A stretch of DNA of 23,814 nt. Origin: JAVBMB01 sp031552995 (GTDB taxonomy: Bacteria > Bacillota > Clostridia > Oscillospirales > Butyricicoccaceae). Position 1 is the stretch's first letter. The number at the start of each line of letters is the position of its first letter. Both the position numbers and the translations under genes were made by a program. Positions 13,536 through 20,607 of the stretch are shown one piece after another. The notes under the pieces were generated by a model that saw nothing but the letters and a program-made list of their open reading frames with translations, had not been told where the DNA came from and made no database searches. The stretch lies in the NCBI GenBank assembly GCA_031552995.1, contig JAVBMB010000073.1, positions 1 to 23,814 of the forward strand. The letters are read 5' to 3'.

Positions 13536-13886
13536 ATGGCTGAACCGGTCGAGATTGTCAACCTTGAAGAGGGCATGCCGCGCGTCGAACAGGCGATAAA
13601 GATGTTGACATTTCACATCAACACAAAAAAGCAGCGCGGTCTGGGCATAATAAAGATTATTCACGGCTTCGGCTCCAGCGGCACGGGCGGCGGCATTCGC
13701 ATAAAATGCCGCCAATATCTCGAGTCTTTGAAGCGCCGCGGCGTGATTGTCGACTTTGTTCCCGGCGAAAGTTTCACGATTTTCGACCCGCAGACGCGGG
13801 CGCTGCTCGACGCGTTCCCCCAGCTTAGGGCTGACCGCGACCTTGAACGTCATAATAACGGCGTCACCATAGTGCGGCTTAAATAG
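13536..13886 (+). CDS. Smr-domain protein
   Basis: This 116-residue protein is essentially one Smr (small MutS-related) domain. It has MPRVEQAIKMLTFHINTKKQ followed by IIKIIHGFGSSGTGGGIR, the family's hGxGxG-type loop with a conserved His, and a C-terminal GVTIVRL strand. Smr domains cut or bind branched or structured nucleic acids, and in ribosome-rescue proteins they cleave mRNA. Stand-alone Smr proteins are common in Clostridia and mostly uncharacterised. The ATG follows the preceding stop directly (TGA-ATG), so translation is probably coupled. Confidence 0.82.
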   Translation: MAEPVEIVNLEEGMPRVEQAIKMLTFHINTKKQRGLGIIKIIHGFGSSGTGGGIRIKCRQYLESLKRRGVIVDFVPGESFTIFDPQTRALLDAFPQLRADRDLERHNNGVTIVRLK

Positions 13887-13918
13887 CGCACGGCGCACAT
13901 CTAAAAAAGGATATCCAC

Positions 13919-14737
13919 ATGAAAACACGCAAATTGATAGCGGTGGCACTTGCCGCTTTTTCGCTGATGCTGCTGACATCGTGTACGCTTGTCAAGTTTG
14001 AAAACCCGGGCGACCAGCAGAAGAAACAGGACGATGCCGCCAAGCTTGAGCAGGTTGCGCAAAGGGTCGACCCGGCCGATATGCTGCTGGACGACCGCCT
14101 TATCGCCCGCCAGCTGAACACATCATCCGGGCTTGTGCTTGCAAGCTACAGCGTCAGGCTGCCGCGTTTCGACCAGGACGGCGCGCAGAGCGCGACATTC
14201 GAGCGCATTAACAGTGTATATGCCCTGGAACTCGCCGCCTTGCAGGAGGATTGCGAGAGCTTCTTCATGTCCGTAAAGCGCGATTACGGCGACGAATGGG
14301 AGAGCGTGAGCACAATCGAGGGCTCGGCCGGCAGCGCCGTGTGGAGCTATGAGATTATGAAGCCGCCGCCGCAGTATATCTGCGTCGAAAAACTGTACAC
14401 CTACACAGATTCGAGCGGCAGGCAATATAAATACTACTATCCCGACGTTTTTTTGGCCGAAACCGGGTGGAGGCTTACATTTGATGACCTGTTCGGCTCA
14501 AACTCCACCCAGGCCGAAAACCTTCTTGGCACACTGCTGGACGAGTGGTGCGCCGAGCTGGGTATCAAGCACGAAAAGCTGCCCAGCCTTCCGCTGCGCA
14601 CATTCACCGACAATTTTGCCATCGACGGCTCAAATCTCATATTCTACAGCGAGCCGTTTGAGCTGTCGACCGACGACCCGTCAGGCTACGAGATAAAGCT
14701 GCCGCTGAGCGGTTTTGAAGAATACCTGATCGGCTGA
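13919..14737 (+). CDS. Lipoprotein with RsiV/DUF3298-like C-terminal domain
   Basis: This 272-residue protein has a lipoprotein signal: a basic start (MKTRK), a hydrophobic stretch, and the lipobox L-T-S-C22. The mature chain opens with a charged linker. It then has a region around ICVEKLYTYTDSSGRQYKYYY and WRLTFDDLFGSN, where the LTFDDLF box and the later NLIFYSEPFELSTDDPSGYE stretch match DUF3298 domains of RsiV/PdaC-like proteins. Such proteins are exported to the outer face of the membrane, where some sense or bind cell-wall ligands such as lysozyme. No sigma factor is adjacent, so an anti-sigma role is not indicated. AAAAAAGGA precedes ATG 13919. Confidence 0.8.
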   Translation: MKTRKLIAVALAAFSLMLLTSCTLVKFENPGDQQKKQDDAAKLEQVAQRVDPADMLLDDRLIARQLNTSSGLVLASYSVRLPRFDQDGAQSATFERINSVYALELAALQEDCESFFMSVKRDYGDEWESVSTIEGSAGSAVWSYEIMKPPPQYICVEKLYTYTDSSGRQYKYYYPDVFLAETGWRLTFDDLFGSNSTQAENLLGTLLDEWCAELGIKHEKLPSLPLRTFTDNFAIDGSNLIFYSEPFELSTDDPSGYEIKLPLSGFEEYLIG

Positions 14738-14791
14738 CCGGCACAGCCGGAAGCGAGGCTTAAAGTATACTGTAAGGAGCGTGATTGAAAA

Positions 14792-15310
14792 ATGGCACTC
14801 AGCATATCGGACGCTATATTAAACAGGCGAAGTGTGCGCAAATACAAGGATATACCGGTTTCGGACGACCTGCTTCTGGAGCTTGTCAAGGCAGCAGCAG
14901 CCGCGCCAAGCGCCAGCAACAAGCAACCGTGGGAGTTTATTCTCGTCAGCGAAAAGCCGACGATGGATAAGCTGCGCACCCTGCACCGCTACACAAATTA
15001 TAATGCGCCCGCCGCCGTTATCGTGTGCGGAAACAGCAAGCGCTTTTACTCGGGGCAAAACGAAAGCTTTTGGGTTCAGGATTGCAGCGCGGCCATAGAG
15101 AACATCATGCTTGCGGCGCTGGGTTTTGAGCTTGGCACATGCTGGCTCGGCGTATACCCGGCGGATGCGAACATCGCCAAAGCGCGTGAAATCCTCGCCA
15201 TACCGGACGGCATTATTCCGCTGGGGGTTGTCTATGTCGGCTATCCGGCCGAGACGCCGGCACCGCGCACACAGTATTCGCCGGAGCTCGTCCACTGGCA
15301 GAAGTATTGA
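14792..15310 (+). CDS. Nitroreductase-family FMN oxidoreductase
   Basis: This 172-residue protein begins with the nitroreductase signature (INxRRSVRxY type: ILNRRSVRKYKDIPV), followed by AAAAAPSASNKQPWEFI, the FMN phosphate-contact segment, and DCSAAIENIMLAALGFELGTCW in the middle. The C-terminal PLGVVYVGYPAE strand is also typical. The family uses NAD(P)H and FMN to reduce quinones, nitro compounds or unknown metabolites. AAGGAG lies 10 bp before ATG 14792. A GC hairpin (CCGGC-ACA-GCCGG, 14738-14750) and a TATACT element precede it and may give it a partly separate transcript. Its stop overlaps the next start (TTGA). Confidence 0.9.
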   Translation: MALSISDAILNRRSVRKYKDIPVSDDLLLELVKAAAAAPSASNKQPWEFILVSEKPTMDKLRTLHRYTNYNAPAAVIVCGNSKRFYSGQNESFWVQDCSAAIENIMLAALGFELGTCWLGVYPADANIAKAREILAIPDGIIPLGVVYVGYPAETPAPRTQYSPELVHWQKY

Positions 15311-15837
15311 CCGCAATATACGTCCTGCATGGCCTGCCCGAAAACAAGCGGCAGGCCATTTTAACATGCTGCGCGCACTACCGCGCGGCGCGCGGGGATG
15401 ATTTCATCCCAAGCGGCATACATGAAACCCCGTCCGGCAAGCCGTATCTTGACGGCGGCCCGTGCTTTTCGGTGTCGCACAGCGGCGAATACTGGCTGTG
15501 CGCCGTCAGCGAGCGCGAGCTGGGTATCGATATCGAGCGCGTCACCGCGCGCCGCACCCGGTTGATCGCGGAGCGCATGTTCCCGTTGCCCGACGCGCTT
15601 TATGCCCGGCGGGACGAAACCTCGTTCTTCCGCGTCTGGTGCGCGCGCGAGGCGTATGCCAAATACACGGGGCTCGGCCTATCCGCCACGCGCGGGCTGC
15701 ACCCGGTCAGTGACGGCGACGCGCTGGCAGAGCGTGTAGACGGCGCTCCGCTTCGCTTTATTGACATCGCGCAGGGGTATGTCACATGCCTGTGCGGCGG
15801 AGGCAGGCTTGTCGGGCTTGTCGCATATCCGCCATAG
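15307..15837 (+). CDS. 4'-phosphopantetheinyl transferase, Sfp-like
   Basis: This 176-residue protein has the Sfp/AcpT-type motifs: FSVSHSGEYWLCA (residues about 54-66), G-I-D75-I-E77-RV with the Mg-binding acids, and W111-C-A-R-E115-A-Y-A-K119, the WxxKEAxxK motif with Arg in place of the first Lys. It transfers the phosphopantetheine arm of CoA to carrier proteins. It is shorter than Sfp (about 225), mainly at both ends. The start is taken as TTG 15307, which overlaps the nitroreductase stop (TTGA) and keeps the conserved VLHGLPE-type strand; the ribosome site is weak. No carrier protein or synthase gene is in the window. It ends 3 bp before the convergent ATPase stop. Confidence 0.85.
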   Translation: MTAIYVLHGLPENKRQAILTCCAHYRAARGDDFIPSGIHETPSGKPYLDGGPCFSVSHSGEYWLCAVSERELGIDIERVTARRTRLIAERMFPLPDALYARRDETSFFRVWCAREAYAKYTGLGLSATRGLHPVSDGDALAERVDGAPLRFIDIAQGYVTCLCGGGRLVGLVAYPP

Positions 15838-15840
15838 CTG

Positions 15841-16890
15841 TTATCCCCCATTCAGCACAGTTTTAATCATGCGGTCAGCCGCCTGCCTGACCAGCGAAAA
15901 ATCCACATGCGGCCGGTACAGCGCCTCGACATCGTCGTGGCCTTTTTTTGCATTCACCAACTCAGCCGCCGCCTCTTCCATCAGCGCGGCGTTGACTTTA
16001 CCCATCAGCTTCACTTTGCCGCGCACCGCTTTTAAGCCGGCGGCGTCCAAATACGCATCGATGCGGATACGCCTGTATATCTTGCAATCAGGCGGTTTTG
16101 TGCCTGATACAAACGCAAGACGCAGCGCGGGAATCAGCAGGTGTCCCAGCCTGCCCGGGTCCTTTGGATTGAGGCATGCGTATACTTCCCACCCTCTGTC
16201 TATTGCCGCGCACATTATCGGCCTTAGCATAATATCGGCAAATCCGAACGAATCCTCAAGCAGATACACCCTGTCTGCCATCGCCTTCACCGTACCCCAC
16301 AGCGTTATTTCGCCTCCCGCTGCCACCGCGCTGAGGAATCTGCGGCGAATCCGCCCACGTTTGCCGCGCAGCGGCAGCTCCCGCGCAATAATCCCGTCGG
16401 CCCTGCGGCGCAGCTTAGCTTCCGGAAGCAGCGGCAGCAGCAAGCCCCTGATGTGCTGCTCTGCGAGGTGAGACGCCTCGATGAGCCTCAGCGCGCCGTT
16501 CATGTGTGCATCCGCCAGCCCGGAAAGGCGATGCAGCTCGCCGCGCTTGCTTTGCAGCCCGGCAATATCAAGCAGCGGAGGAAGGTTGAGATAATCTCCA
16601 TCCGCCCCGGGGAATGCAAGCTCGGCCGCATGCGGCGCGGTGCCGTCCAGCACTATGTCTCCGCCCGGCAGTATCAGCCCGTCAAGGGAGTCCGGCGCCA
16701 GCGCGCACAAGATACGCTCGCTGCCCTGCGGCGCGTTTTTAGAAATTTTTTCCAGACATGTACTTTTGCCGCACCCCGGCCCGCCCTTAAGTATAAATGA
16801 CCTGCCCTCATCCCTTTCGGCGTCAAAAAGTGAAAAAAATCCCTGTTTTGAGTACGAAGCAAGGAAAAACTCCGCGATACCTGTCGTCAT
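15841..16890 (-). CDS. P-loop ATPase of the PRK06851-like family
   Basis: This 349-residue protein has a Walker A at G37-PGCGK42-ST close to the N-terminus (RSFILKGGPGCGKST). It also has the stretch DSLDGLILPGGDIVLDGTAPH, and later VYLLEDSFGFADIMLRP and IPALRLAFVSG. This order is that of an uncharacterised Firmicutes family of nucleotide-binding proteins (PRK06851-like, from memory). Those I recall can carry a second P-loop further on; none is visible here. ATG 16890 is chosen because GGAGG lies upstream with suitable spacing; the longer frame to 16953 has no ribosome site. It is monocistronic and convergent with the PPTase gene. The function is unknown. Confidence 0.75.
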   Translation of the reverse strand: MTTGIAEFFLASYSKQGFFSLFDAERDEGRSFILKGGPGCGKSTCLEKISKNAPQGSERILCALAPDSLDGLILPGGDIVLDGTAPHAAELAFPGADGDYLNLPPLLDIAGLQSKRGELHRLSGLADAHMNGALRLIEASHLAEQHIRGLLLPLLPEAKLRRRADGIIARELPLRGKRGRIRRRFLSAVAAGGEITLWGTVKAMADRVYLLEDSFGFADIMLRPIMCAAIDRGWEVYACLNPKDPGRLGHLLIPALRLAFVSGTKPPDCKIYRRIRIDAYLDAAGLKAVRGKVKLMGKVNAALMEEAAAELVNAKKGHDDVEALYRPHVDFSLVRQAADRMIKTVLNGG

Positions 16891-16972
16891 TGGGGTACCT
16901 CCGTCATTTTTGTGTTTCCCCATTATATGAATATGACGCTGTTTTGGCCACACATGCGCTGCGCTGTTAGCG

Positions 16973-17001
16973 TTGACTTTTAACTCGCCGCGTTGTATGC
17001 T
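16973..17001 (+). promoter_or_regulatory. Promoter of the rubredoxin-rubrerythrin operon
   Basis: TTGACT (16973-16978) and TATGCT (16996-17001) are separated by 17 bp. A second -10-like TATAAT lies at 17005-17010. AAGGAGG follows, then ATG 17032. Confidence 0.7.
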
Positions 17002-17031
17002 AAATATAATATATCTAAGGAGGCGATACTA

Positions 17032-17148
17032 ATGACCTATGTATGTTCCGTTTGCGGCTATGCCTACGAGGGAGATATCAACACTGAACCGGATGACTAC
17101 ACCTGCCCTATCTGCGGTGTCGATAAGTCCCATTTCGAAAAGCAATAA
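17032..17148 (+). CDS. Rubredoxin-like miniprotein (38 residues)
   Basis: ATG 17032, preceded by AAGGAGG, opens a 38-codon frame ending at TAA 17146-17148. The product has the two rubredoxin knuckles, C5-x2-C8-G-Y and C25-P-x-C28-G-V, with an acidic spacer containing EPDDYTCP. Rubredoxins bind one iron through four Cys and carry single electrons. This one is shorter than the standard 52-54 residues, missing part of the loop and the C-terminal strand. It lies 65 bp before rubrerythrin and is probably co-transcribed as its electron donor in peroxide detoxification. It was too short for routine ORF listing but is well supported. Confidence 0.85.
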   Translation: MTYVCSVCGYAYEGDINTEPDDYTCPICGVDKSHFEKQ

Positions 17149-17213
17149 AGCTTGATATTTTGCCTTCTATAGGCTGTCCGCAAACCCCAACCGGTTTTAA
17201 GGAGGTAGATTGT

Positions 17214-17750
17214 ATGAATCTTAAAGGCTCGCAGACAGAGGCCAACTTGATGGCCGCGTTCGCCGGCGAATCTCAGGCAAGGAACAAGTACACCTATTAC
17301 TCTTCTCAGGCAAAAAAAGACGGCTATGTGCAGGTTGGCAATATTTTTATGGAGACTGCCGAGAACGAGAAGGAGCACGCTAAGCTGTGGTTCAAACTGC
17401 TGCACGGCGGTATGCCGGGCACAATAGAGAACCTGAAAGACGCCGCCGACGGCGAAAACTACGAGTGGACCGAGATGTATAAAGGCTTTGCCAAAACAGC
17501 CCGCGAAGAGGGATTTGTCCGCATTGCCGAGATGTTTGAGGGTGTCGCGTCCGTCGAGAAAGAGCATGAAGAGCGCTATCTCAAGCTGCTTGCCAGCGTC
17601 AAGGGCGGCACGGTCTTCTCGCGCGATAACAGTGTGCAGTGGAAGTGCAACAACTGCGGCTATGTGCATTTTAGCGACCATGCACCCGAAGTATGCCCGG
17701 TATGCTCGCACCCGCGCGATTATTTTGAGGTAAAGTGCGAGAACTATTGA
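17214..17750 (+). CDS. rbr: Rubrerythrin
   Basis: This 178-residue protein has a four-helix ferritin-like domain (about 1-135). Diiron ligands are visible as E19 (in AGESQARNKY), E52-K-E-H55 and E115-K-E-H118. A C-terminal rubredoxin domain follows, with C145-x2-C148-G-Y and C161-P-V-C164. Rubrerythrin is the cytoplasmic NADH-dependent peroxidase of anaerobes, reducing hydrogen peroxide at the diiron site with electrons through its rubredoxin part. GGAGG lies just ahead of ATG 17214. It follows the rubredoxin miniprotein in an operon that ends at a strong terminator. Confidence 0.95.
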   Translation: MNLKGSQTEANLMAAFAGESQARNKYTYYSSQAKKDGYVQVGNIFMETAENEKEHAKLWFKLLHGGMPGTIENLKDAADGENYEWTEMYKGFAKTAREEGFVRIAEMFEGVASVEKEHEERYLKLLASVKGGTVFSRDNSVQWKCNNCGYVHFSDHAPEVCPVCSHPRDYFEVKCENY

Positions 17751-17765
17751 TTCCGCGTTTCGCCG

Positions 17766-17800
17766 CACGCAGACGTCATAAAAGCGTCTGCGTGTTTTTT
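17766..17800 (+). terminator. Intrinsic terminator after rubrerythrin
   Basis: CACGCAGACG (17766-17775) pairs perfectly with CGTCTGCGTG (17785-17794) around 9 nt and is followed by TTTTTT (17795-17800). Confidence 0.9.
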
Positions 17801-17839
17801 CATTTTCCGTGGGTTGGCGGCGTCTTTTCGCCCGGGCTA

Positions 17840-17868
17840 TGGACATTTCGTGGATTTTGCGCTATAAT
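17840..17868 (+). promoter_or_regulatory. Promoter of the cobalamin-riboswitch operon
   Basis: TGGACA (17840-17845) and TATAAT (17863-17868) are 17 bp apart. The start point would be near 17875, just before the riboswitch. Confidence 0.75.
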
Positions 17869-17884
17869 ATATATGCTGTGCATA

Positions 17885-18068
17885 CAAGTAAATCAATCCG
17901 CCTGCCATGGAACCGGGTGAGAATCCCGGACGGACCGGCCACTGTAAATGCCGAGCAACGCTTCACGGCCCATAACCGGGCCGCGCCATTGGGATGATTT
18001 TCCTGAGAAGGTGAAGCCGAGCGACGACGCGAAGTCAGGATACGGGCTTGCGGCAACCTGCTGGGAAG
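17885..18068 (+). promoter_or_regulatory. Cobalamin riboswitch
   Basis: The leader shows the conserved cobalamin aptamer blocks in order: GGAACCGGGTGAGAATCCCG (17909-17928), GGCCACTGTAA (17937-17947) with the invariant GCCACTG, and AGTCAGGATAC (18033-18043), the AGxCAGGAxAC B12-box element. Spacing (about 90 nt between the last two) fits the family. A large intrinsic terminator follows within 20 nt, so B12 or a related corrinoid is expected to switch off the two downstream genes. The precise 5' and 3' limits are estimates. Confidence 0.93.
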
Positions 18069-18084
18069 GGTGTTTTTGTTTTGT

Positions 18085-18127
18085 AATATCCGTCAAAACA
18101 CAGGTGTTTTGACGGATATTTTTATTT
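18085..18127 (+). terminator. Riboswitch-controlled intrinsic terminator
   Basis: AATATCCGTCAAAACAC (18085-18101) and its complement (18104-18120) form a 17-bp stem (the innermost pairs may open in practice) followed by TTTTATTTT. It lies between the cobalamin aptamer and the ATG at 18172, where a transcription-attenuating expression platform is expected. Confidence 0.88.
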
Positions 18128-18171
18128 TGACGGCCTATCGCCGTCGCGTCACGGCGAAAGGAGCTTATACC

Positions 18172-19812
18172 ATGATAAAAACTGCAAAGCGCGTATCGGC
18201 GCTGCTGATATGCATTGCCTTTTGCACGTCGCTACCGTCATACGCGGCACAGCGCGAATCTGTGCGGGATGCCGCGGCCGACACGGCCGTCGTTTTGATA
18301 AAGCAAGTCATGTCGCCAAAACCGTCGATGACGGGCGGCGACTGGACGGTTTTTGCGCTGGCGCGCGGCGGCTTCGACGCGCCGGACGGATATTTTGAGA
18401 CGTATTACAGCGCCGCCTGCCAAGCGGCCGCCGCCACCGGCGGCGTGCTGCATCCGCGCAAATACACCGAAAACGCGCGCGCCGTCATTGCGCTGTCGGC
18501 CATTGGCATAGACGCGCGCGATATCGCCGGATTTGATTTGACTCTGCCGCTCGGAGATTTCTCCGGCACGCTGCGTCAGGGCGTAAACGGCGCAATTTAC
18601 GCGCTTTTGGCGCTTGACAGCGGCGCGTACCCCATCCCTTCCGCGCCGGATGGCGAGGTGCAGGCCACGCGGCGGATGTATATCGACGAGATTCTGCGCC
18701 GACAGCTTCCAAGCGGCGGTTTCAGCCTGACGGCCGACCCCGATAAAGCCACATTTTCCGCCGAAAAGCCCGAGCCTGATATGACGGCCATGGCGCTTCA
18801 GGCGCTGGCAGCCTACGCGTCTGACCCCACCGTCGCCGAAGCGATAGCGCGCGCGACGCTCTGCCTGTCCGGAATGCAGCAGGATGACGGCAGCTACACA
18901 AACTTCCTCGGGCAAAAAAGCGCCGAGAGCAGCGCGCAGACCATTGTTGCGATGTGCAGGCTGGGCATCGGGTTTGATGACGCGCGTTTTGTCAAAAACG
19001 GCCGCACGGCGCTTGACGCGCTGATGGATTACTATGTGCCGGGCAAGGGCTTCAGCCATGACCCCGACGGGTCGACGGTTAACCTGATGACGAGCGAGCA
19101 GTGCTTTTATGCCCTTGTCGCCGCGATACGCGTCGAAAACGGACAGAGCGCGCTGTATGACCTGGGCGATATCACCATCGCCCCCGGCGCGCAAGCCGGG
19201 CTGCGCGGCAGGCACGCCGATATAATTCCGGCCTCAGTCACTGCGGCCGCCGCCACATTCGACGATATATCATCGAGCCCGGCGCGCGTCGCTATCGAAG
19301 CGCTGGCAAAACGCGGAATCATCACAGGGCGCACCGCCGCGGTCTTCGACCCGGATTCCGCCGTCACCCGCGCCGAGCTTGCGGCGCTGACGATGCGCGC
19401 GTTTGGCCTTTTGCCTGACGGCGCCGCCGTGTTTGACGATGTACCCCCTTCGGCATGGTTCAGCGGATATGTCTCCGCCGCGGCGCGGTACGGCATAATC
19501 CGCGGCAGGTCACAGGCTTTGTTCGACCCGATGTCGGGCGTCACATTTCAAGAGGCCGCAATAATCATGGCAAACGCCGCCAAGCTGGTCGGCATCGACA
19601 TATCCGTGACGGATGAGCAGCTCTCCGCGCTGAACCGGCGCGACGGCGCGGCAACGGCGCCATGGGCGAAGGATGCCATGGCGTATTGCGCCGAATCGGG
19701 GATAATCGGCGCCGACGGCGGGGACCTTGCCCCGCGGGCCGCAATAACGCGCGCCGATTCGGCGGGCATGCTGCATACCCTGCTGGCGGCGGCGCTGCTG
19801 CTGGGCAAATAG
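18172..19812 (+). CDS. Secreted alpha-toroid protein with three SLH domains; probable corrinoid-capture alpha subunit
   Basis: 546 residues. A signal peptide (about 1-26, ending SYA-A) is followed by an all-helical region (about 30-325) of repeated segments such as MTAMALQALAAYASD, MQQDDGSYTNFLGQ, SAQTIVAMCRLGIGF and TSEQCFYALVAAI. These are the marks of the prenyltransferase/squalene-cyclase alpha6-toroid family that includes the alpha domain of transcobalamin and intrinsic factor. Three SLH domains follow (about 362-412, 421-475, 491-540), with FDD and ITR(A)-type motifs, for attachment to cell-wall polymer. It follows a cobalamin riboswitch and precedes a DUF4430 lipoprotein, so a surface role in B12 or corrinoid binding is inferred. 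ATG 18172 follows AAAGGAG; the longer frame from 18070 runs through the terminator and is rejected. Confidence 0.85.
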   Translation: MIKTAKRVSALLICIAFCTSLPSYAAQRESVRDAAADTAVVLIKQVMSPKPSMTGGDWTVFALARGGFDAPDGYFETYYSAACQAAAATGGVLHPRKYTENARAVIALSAIGIDARDIAGFDLTLPLGDFSGTLRQGVNGAIYALLALDSGAYPIPSAPDGEVQATRRMYIDEILRRQLPSGGFSLTADPDKATFSAEKPEPDMTAMALQALAAYASDPTVAEAIARATLCLSGMQQDDGSYTNFLGQKSAESSAQTIVAMCRLGIGFDDARFVKNGRTALDALMDYYVPGKGFSHDPDGSTVNLMTSEQCFYALVAAIRVENGQSALYDLGDITIAPGAQAGLRGRHADIIPASVTAAAATFDDISSSPARVAIEALAKRGIITGRTAAVFDPDSAVTRAELAALTMRAFGLLPDGAAVFDDVPPSAWFSGYVSAAARYGIIRGRSQALFDPMSGVTFQEAAIIMANAAKLVGIDISVTDEQLSALNRRDGAATAPWAKDAMAYCAESGIIGADGGDLAPRAAITRADSAGMLHTLLAAALLLGK

Positions 19813-19821
19813 GGCGATGTT

Positions 19822-20541
19822 ATGAGACAAAAATACTTTGGCATATTTTTTGCGCTGATCCTGCTGTTTTTTACCGCCTGCGCGCCGCAGGACACATCCG
19901 CAGCGCCAAGTGCGACGGACACGACGCCGCAGAGTACGGCATCAAATACCACCGCGCCGCAGGCAAGCGATCCAGGCACCACCGTGCCGCAGGCAAGCGA
20001 GCCGGGCACCTCAGCCACCGAAACTACAGCTGCGGCGACAAGCGCGCCGGATTCATCACAGACCGCGCCGCCGCAGAGCACGGCTCCGGGCTCCGAGCCG
20101 CTTTCGACACAGCCCGCCGCCCCCGCGGCGATGACCTGCACGCTTAAAATCACATGCATGACTTTGCTGGACAATTTGGATTCTCTGTCTGACGGGGTGG
20201 CAAAGCTTGTGCCGGAGAGCGGCGTTATCTTTGATGAAACCGCCATCGCGATAAGCGAGGGCGACAGCGTGTTCGATGTGCTGAAACGCGAGCTGAAGAG
20301 CGCAAAAATGCACTTCGAGTTCGTCAACACGCCGGCGCTGAATACCGTATACATCGAGGGGATTGCGAACATATACGAGTTCGACTGCGGTGATCTGTCC
20401 GGCTGGACATATAAGGTAAACGGGCAGTTCCCCGGCTACGGCTGCTCGCAATACATGCTAAGCGACGGCGACAGCATCGAATGGCTTTATACTTGCGACC
20501 TCGGGCGGGATGTCGGCTCGACAACCGGCACGCTGCAATAA
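19822..20541 (+). CDS. Lipoprotein with Ser/Thr/Pro linker and C-terminal DUF4430 (transcobalamin beta-like) domain
   Basis: 239 residues. It has a lipoprotein signal with lipobox F-T-A-C20. Then comes an 80-residue linker of Ala, Thr, Ser and Pro (about 21-103) containing a 10-residue near-repeat, PQASDPGTTV/PQASEPGTSA (19957-20016). The C-terminal domain (about 105-230) has GDSVFDVLKRELK and then SGWTYKVNGQFPGYGCSQY and LSDGDSIEWLYTCDLG. The last two are the hallmark of DUF4430, the fold related to the beta domain of transcobalamin/intrinsic factor. The protein should be tethered to the outer leaflet, with the domain held away from the membrane. It starts 9 bp after the toroid gene stop and shares its cobalamin riboswitch, so the two probably work together in corrinoid capture. 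The ribosome site is weak, which suggests coupled translation. Confidence 0.85.
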   Translation: MRQKYFGIFFALILLFFTACAPQDTSAAPSATDTTPQSTASNTTAPQASDPGTTVPQASEPGTSATETTAAATSAPDSSQTAPPQSTAPGSEPLSTQPAAPAAMTCTLKITCMTLLDNLDSLSDGVAKLVPESGVIFDETAIAISEGDSVFDVLKRELKSAKMHFEFVNTPALNTVYIEGIANIYEFDCGDLSGWTYKVNGQFPGYGCSQYMLSDGDSIEWLYTCDLGRDVGSTTGTLQ

Positions 20542-20559
20542 CGCCTGAAACGGCATATA

Positions 20560-20589
20560 AAAAGCGCCTCACCAAAGTGAGACGCTTTT
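20560..20589. terminator. Bidirectional terminator between the B12 locus and the ATP synthase operon
   Basis: AAAAGCG-C-CTCAC (20560-20572) pairs with GTGAG-A-CGCTTTT (20577-20589) around CAAA, with one C/A mismatch. T-runs are present on both strands. It lies 18 bp from each of the two convergent stop codons. Confidence 0.85.
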
Positions 20590-20607
20590 GCTTTATGCCT
20601 TTAAATA

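Noticed and set aside
13035..13979. 314-codon minus-strand frame
   Set aside because: It runs antisense across the well-supported amidotransferase, Smr and lipoprotein genes; no family features.
18070..18171. N-terminal extension of the toroid gene from 18070
   Set aside because: This part is the riboswitch terminator stem and T-tract; the real start at 18172 has AAAGGAG and opens a signal peptide.
18238..19215. 325-codon minus-strand frame opposite the toroid-SLH gene
   Set aside because: Shadow of GC-rich codons. The plus strand has the signal peptide, SLH domains, ribosome site and riboswitch.
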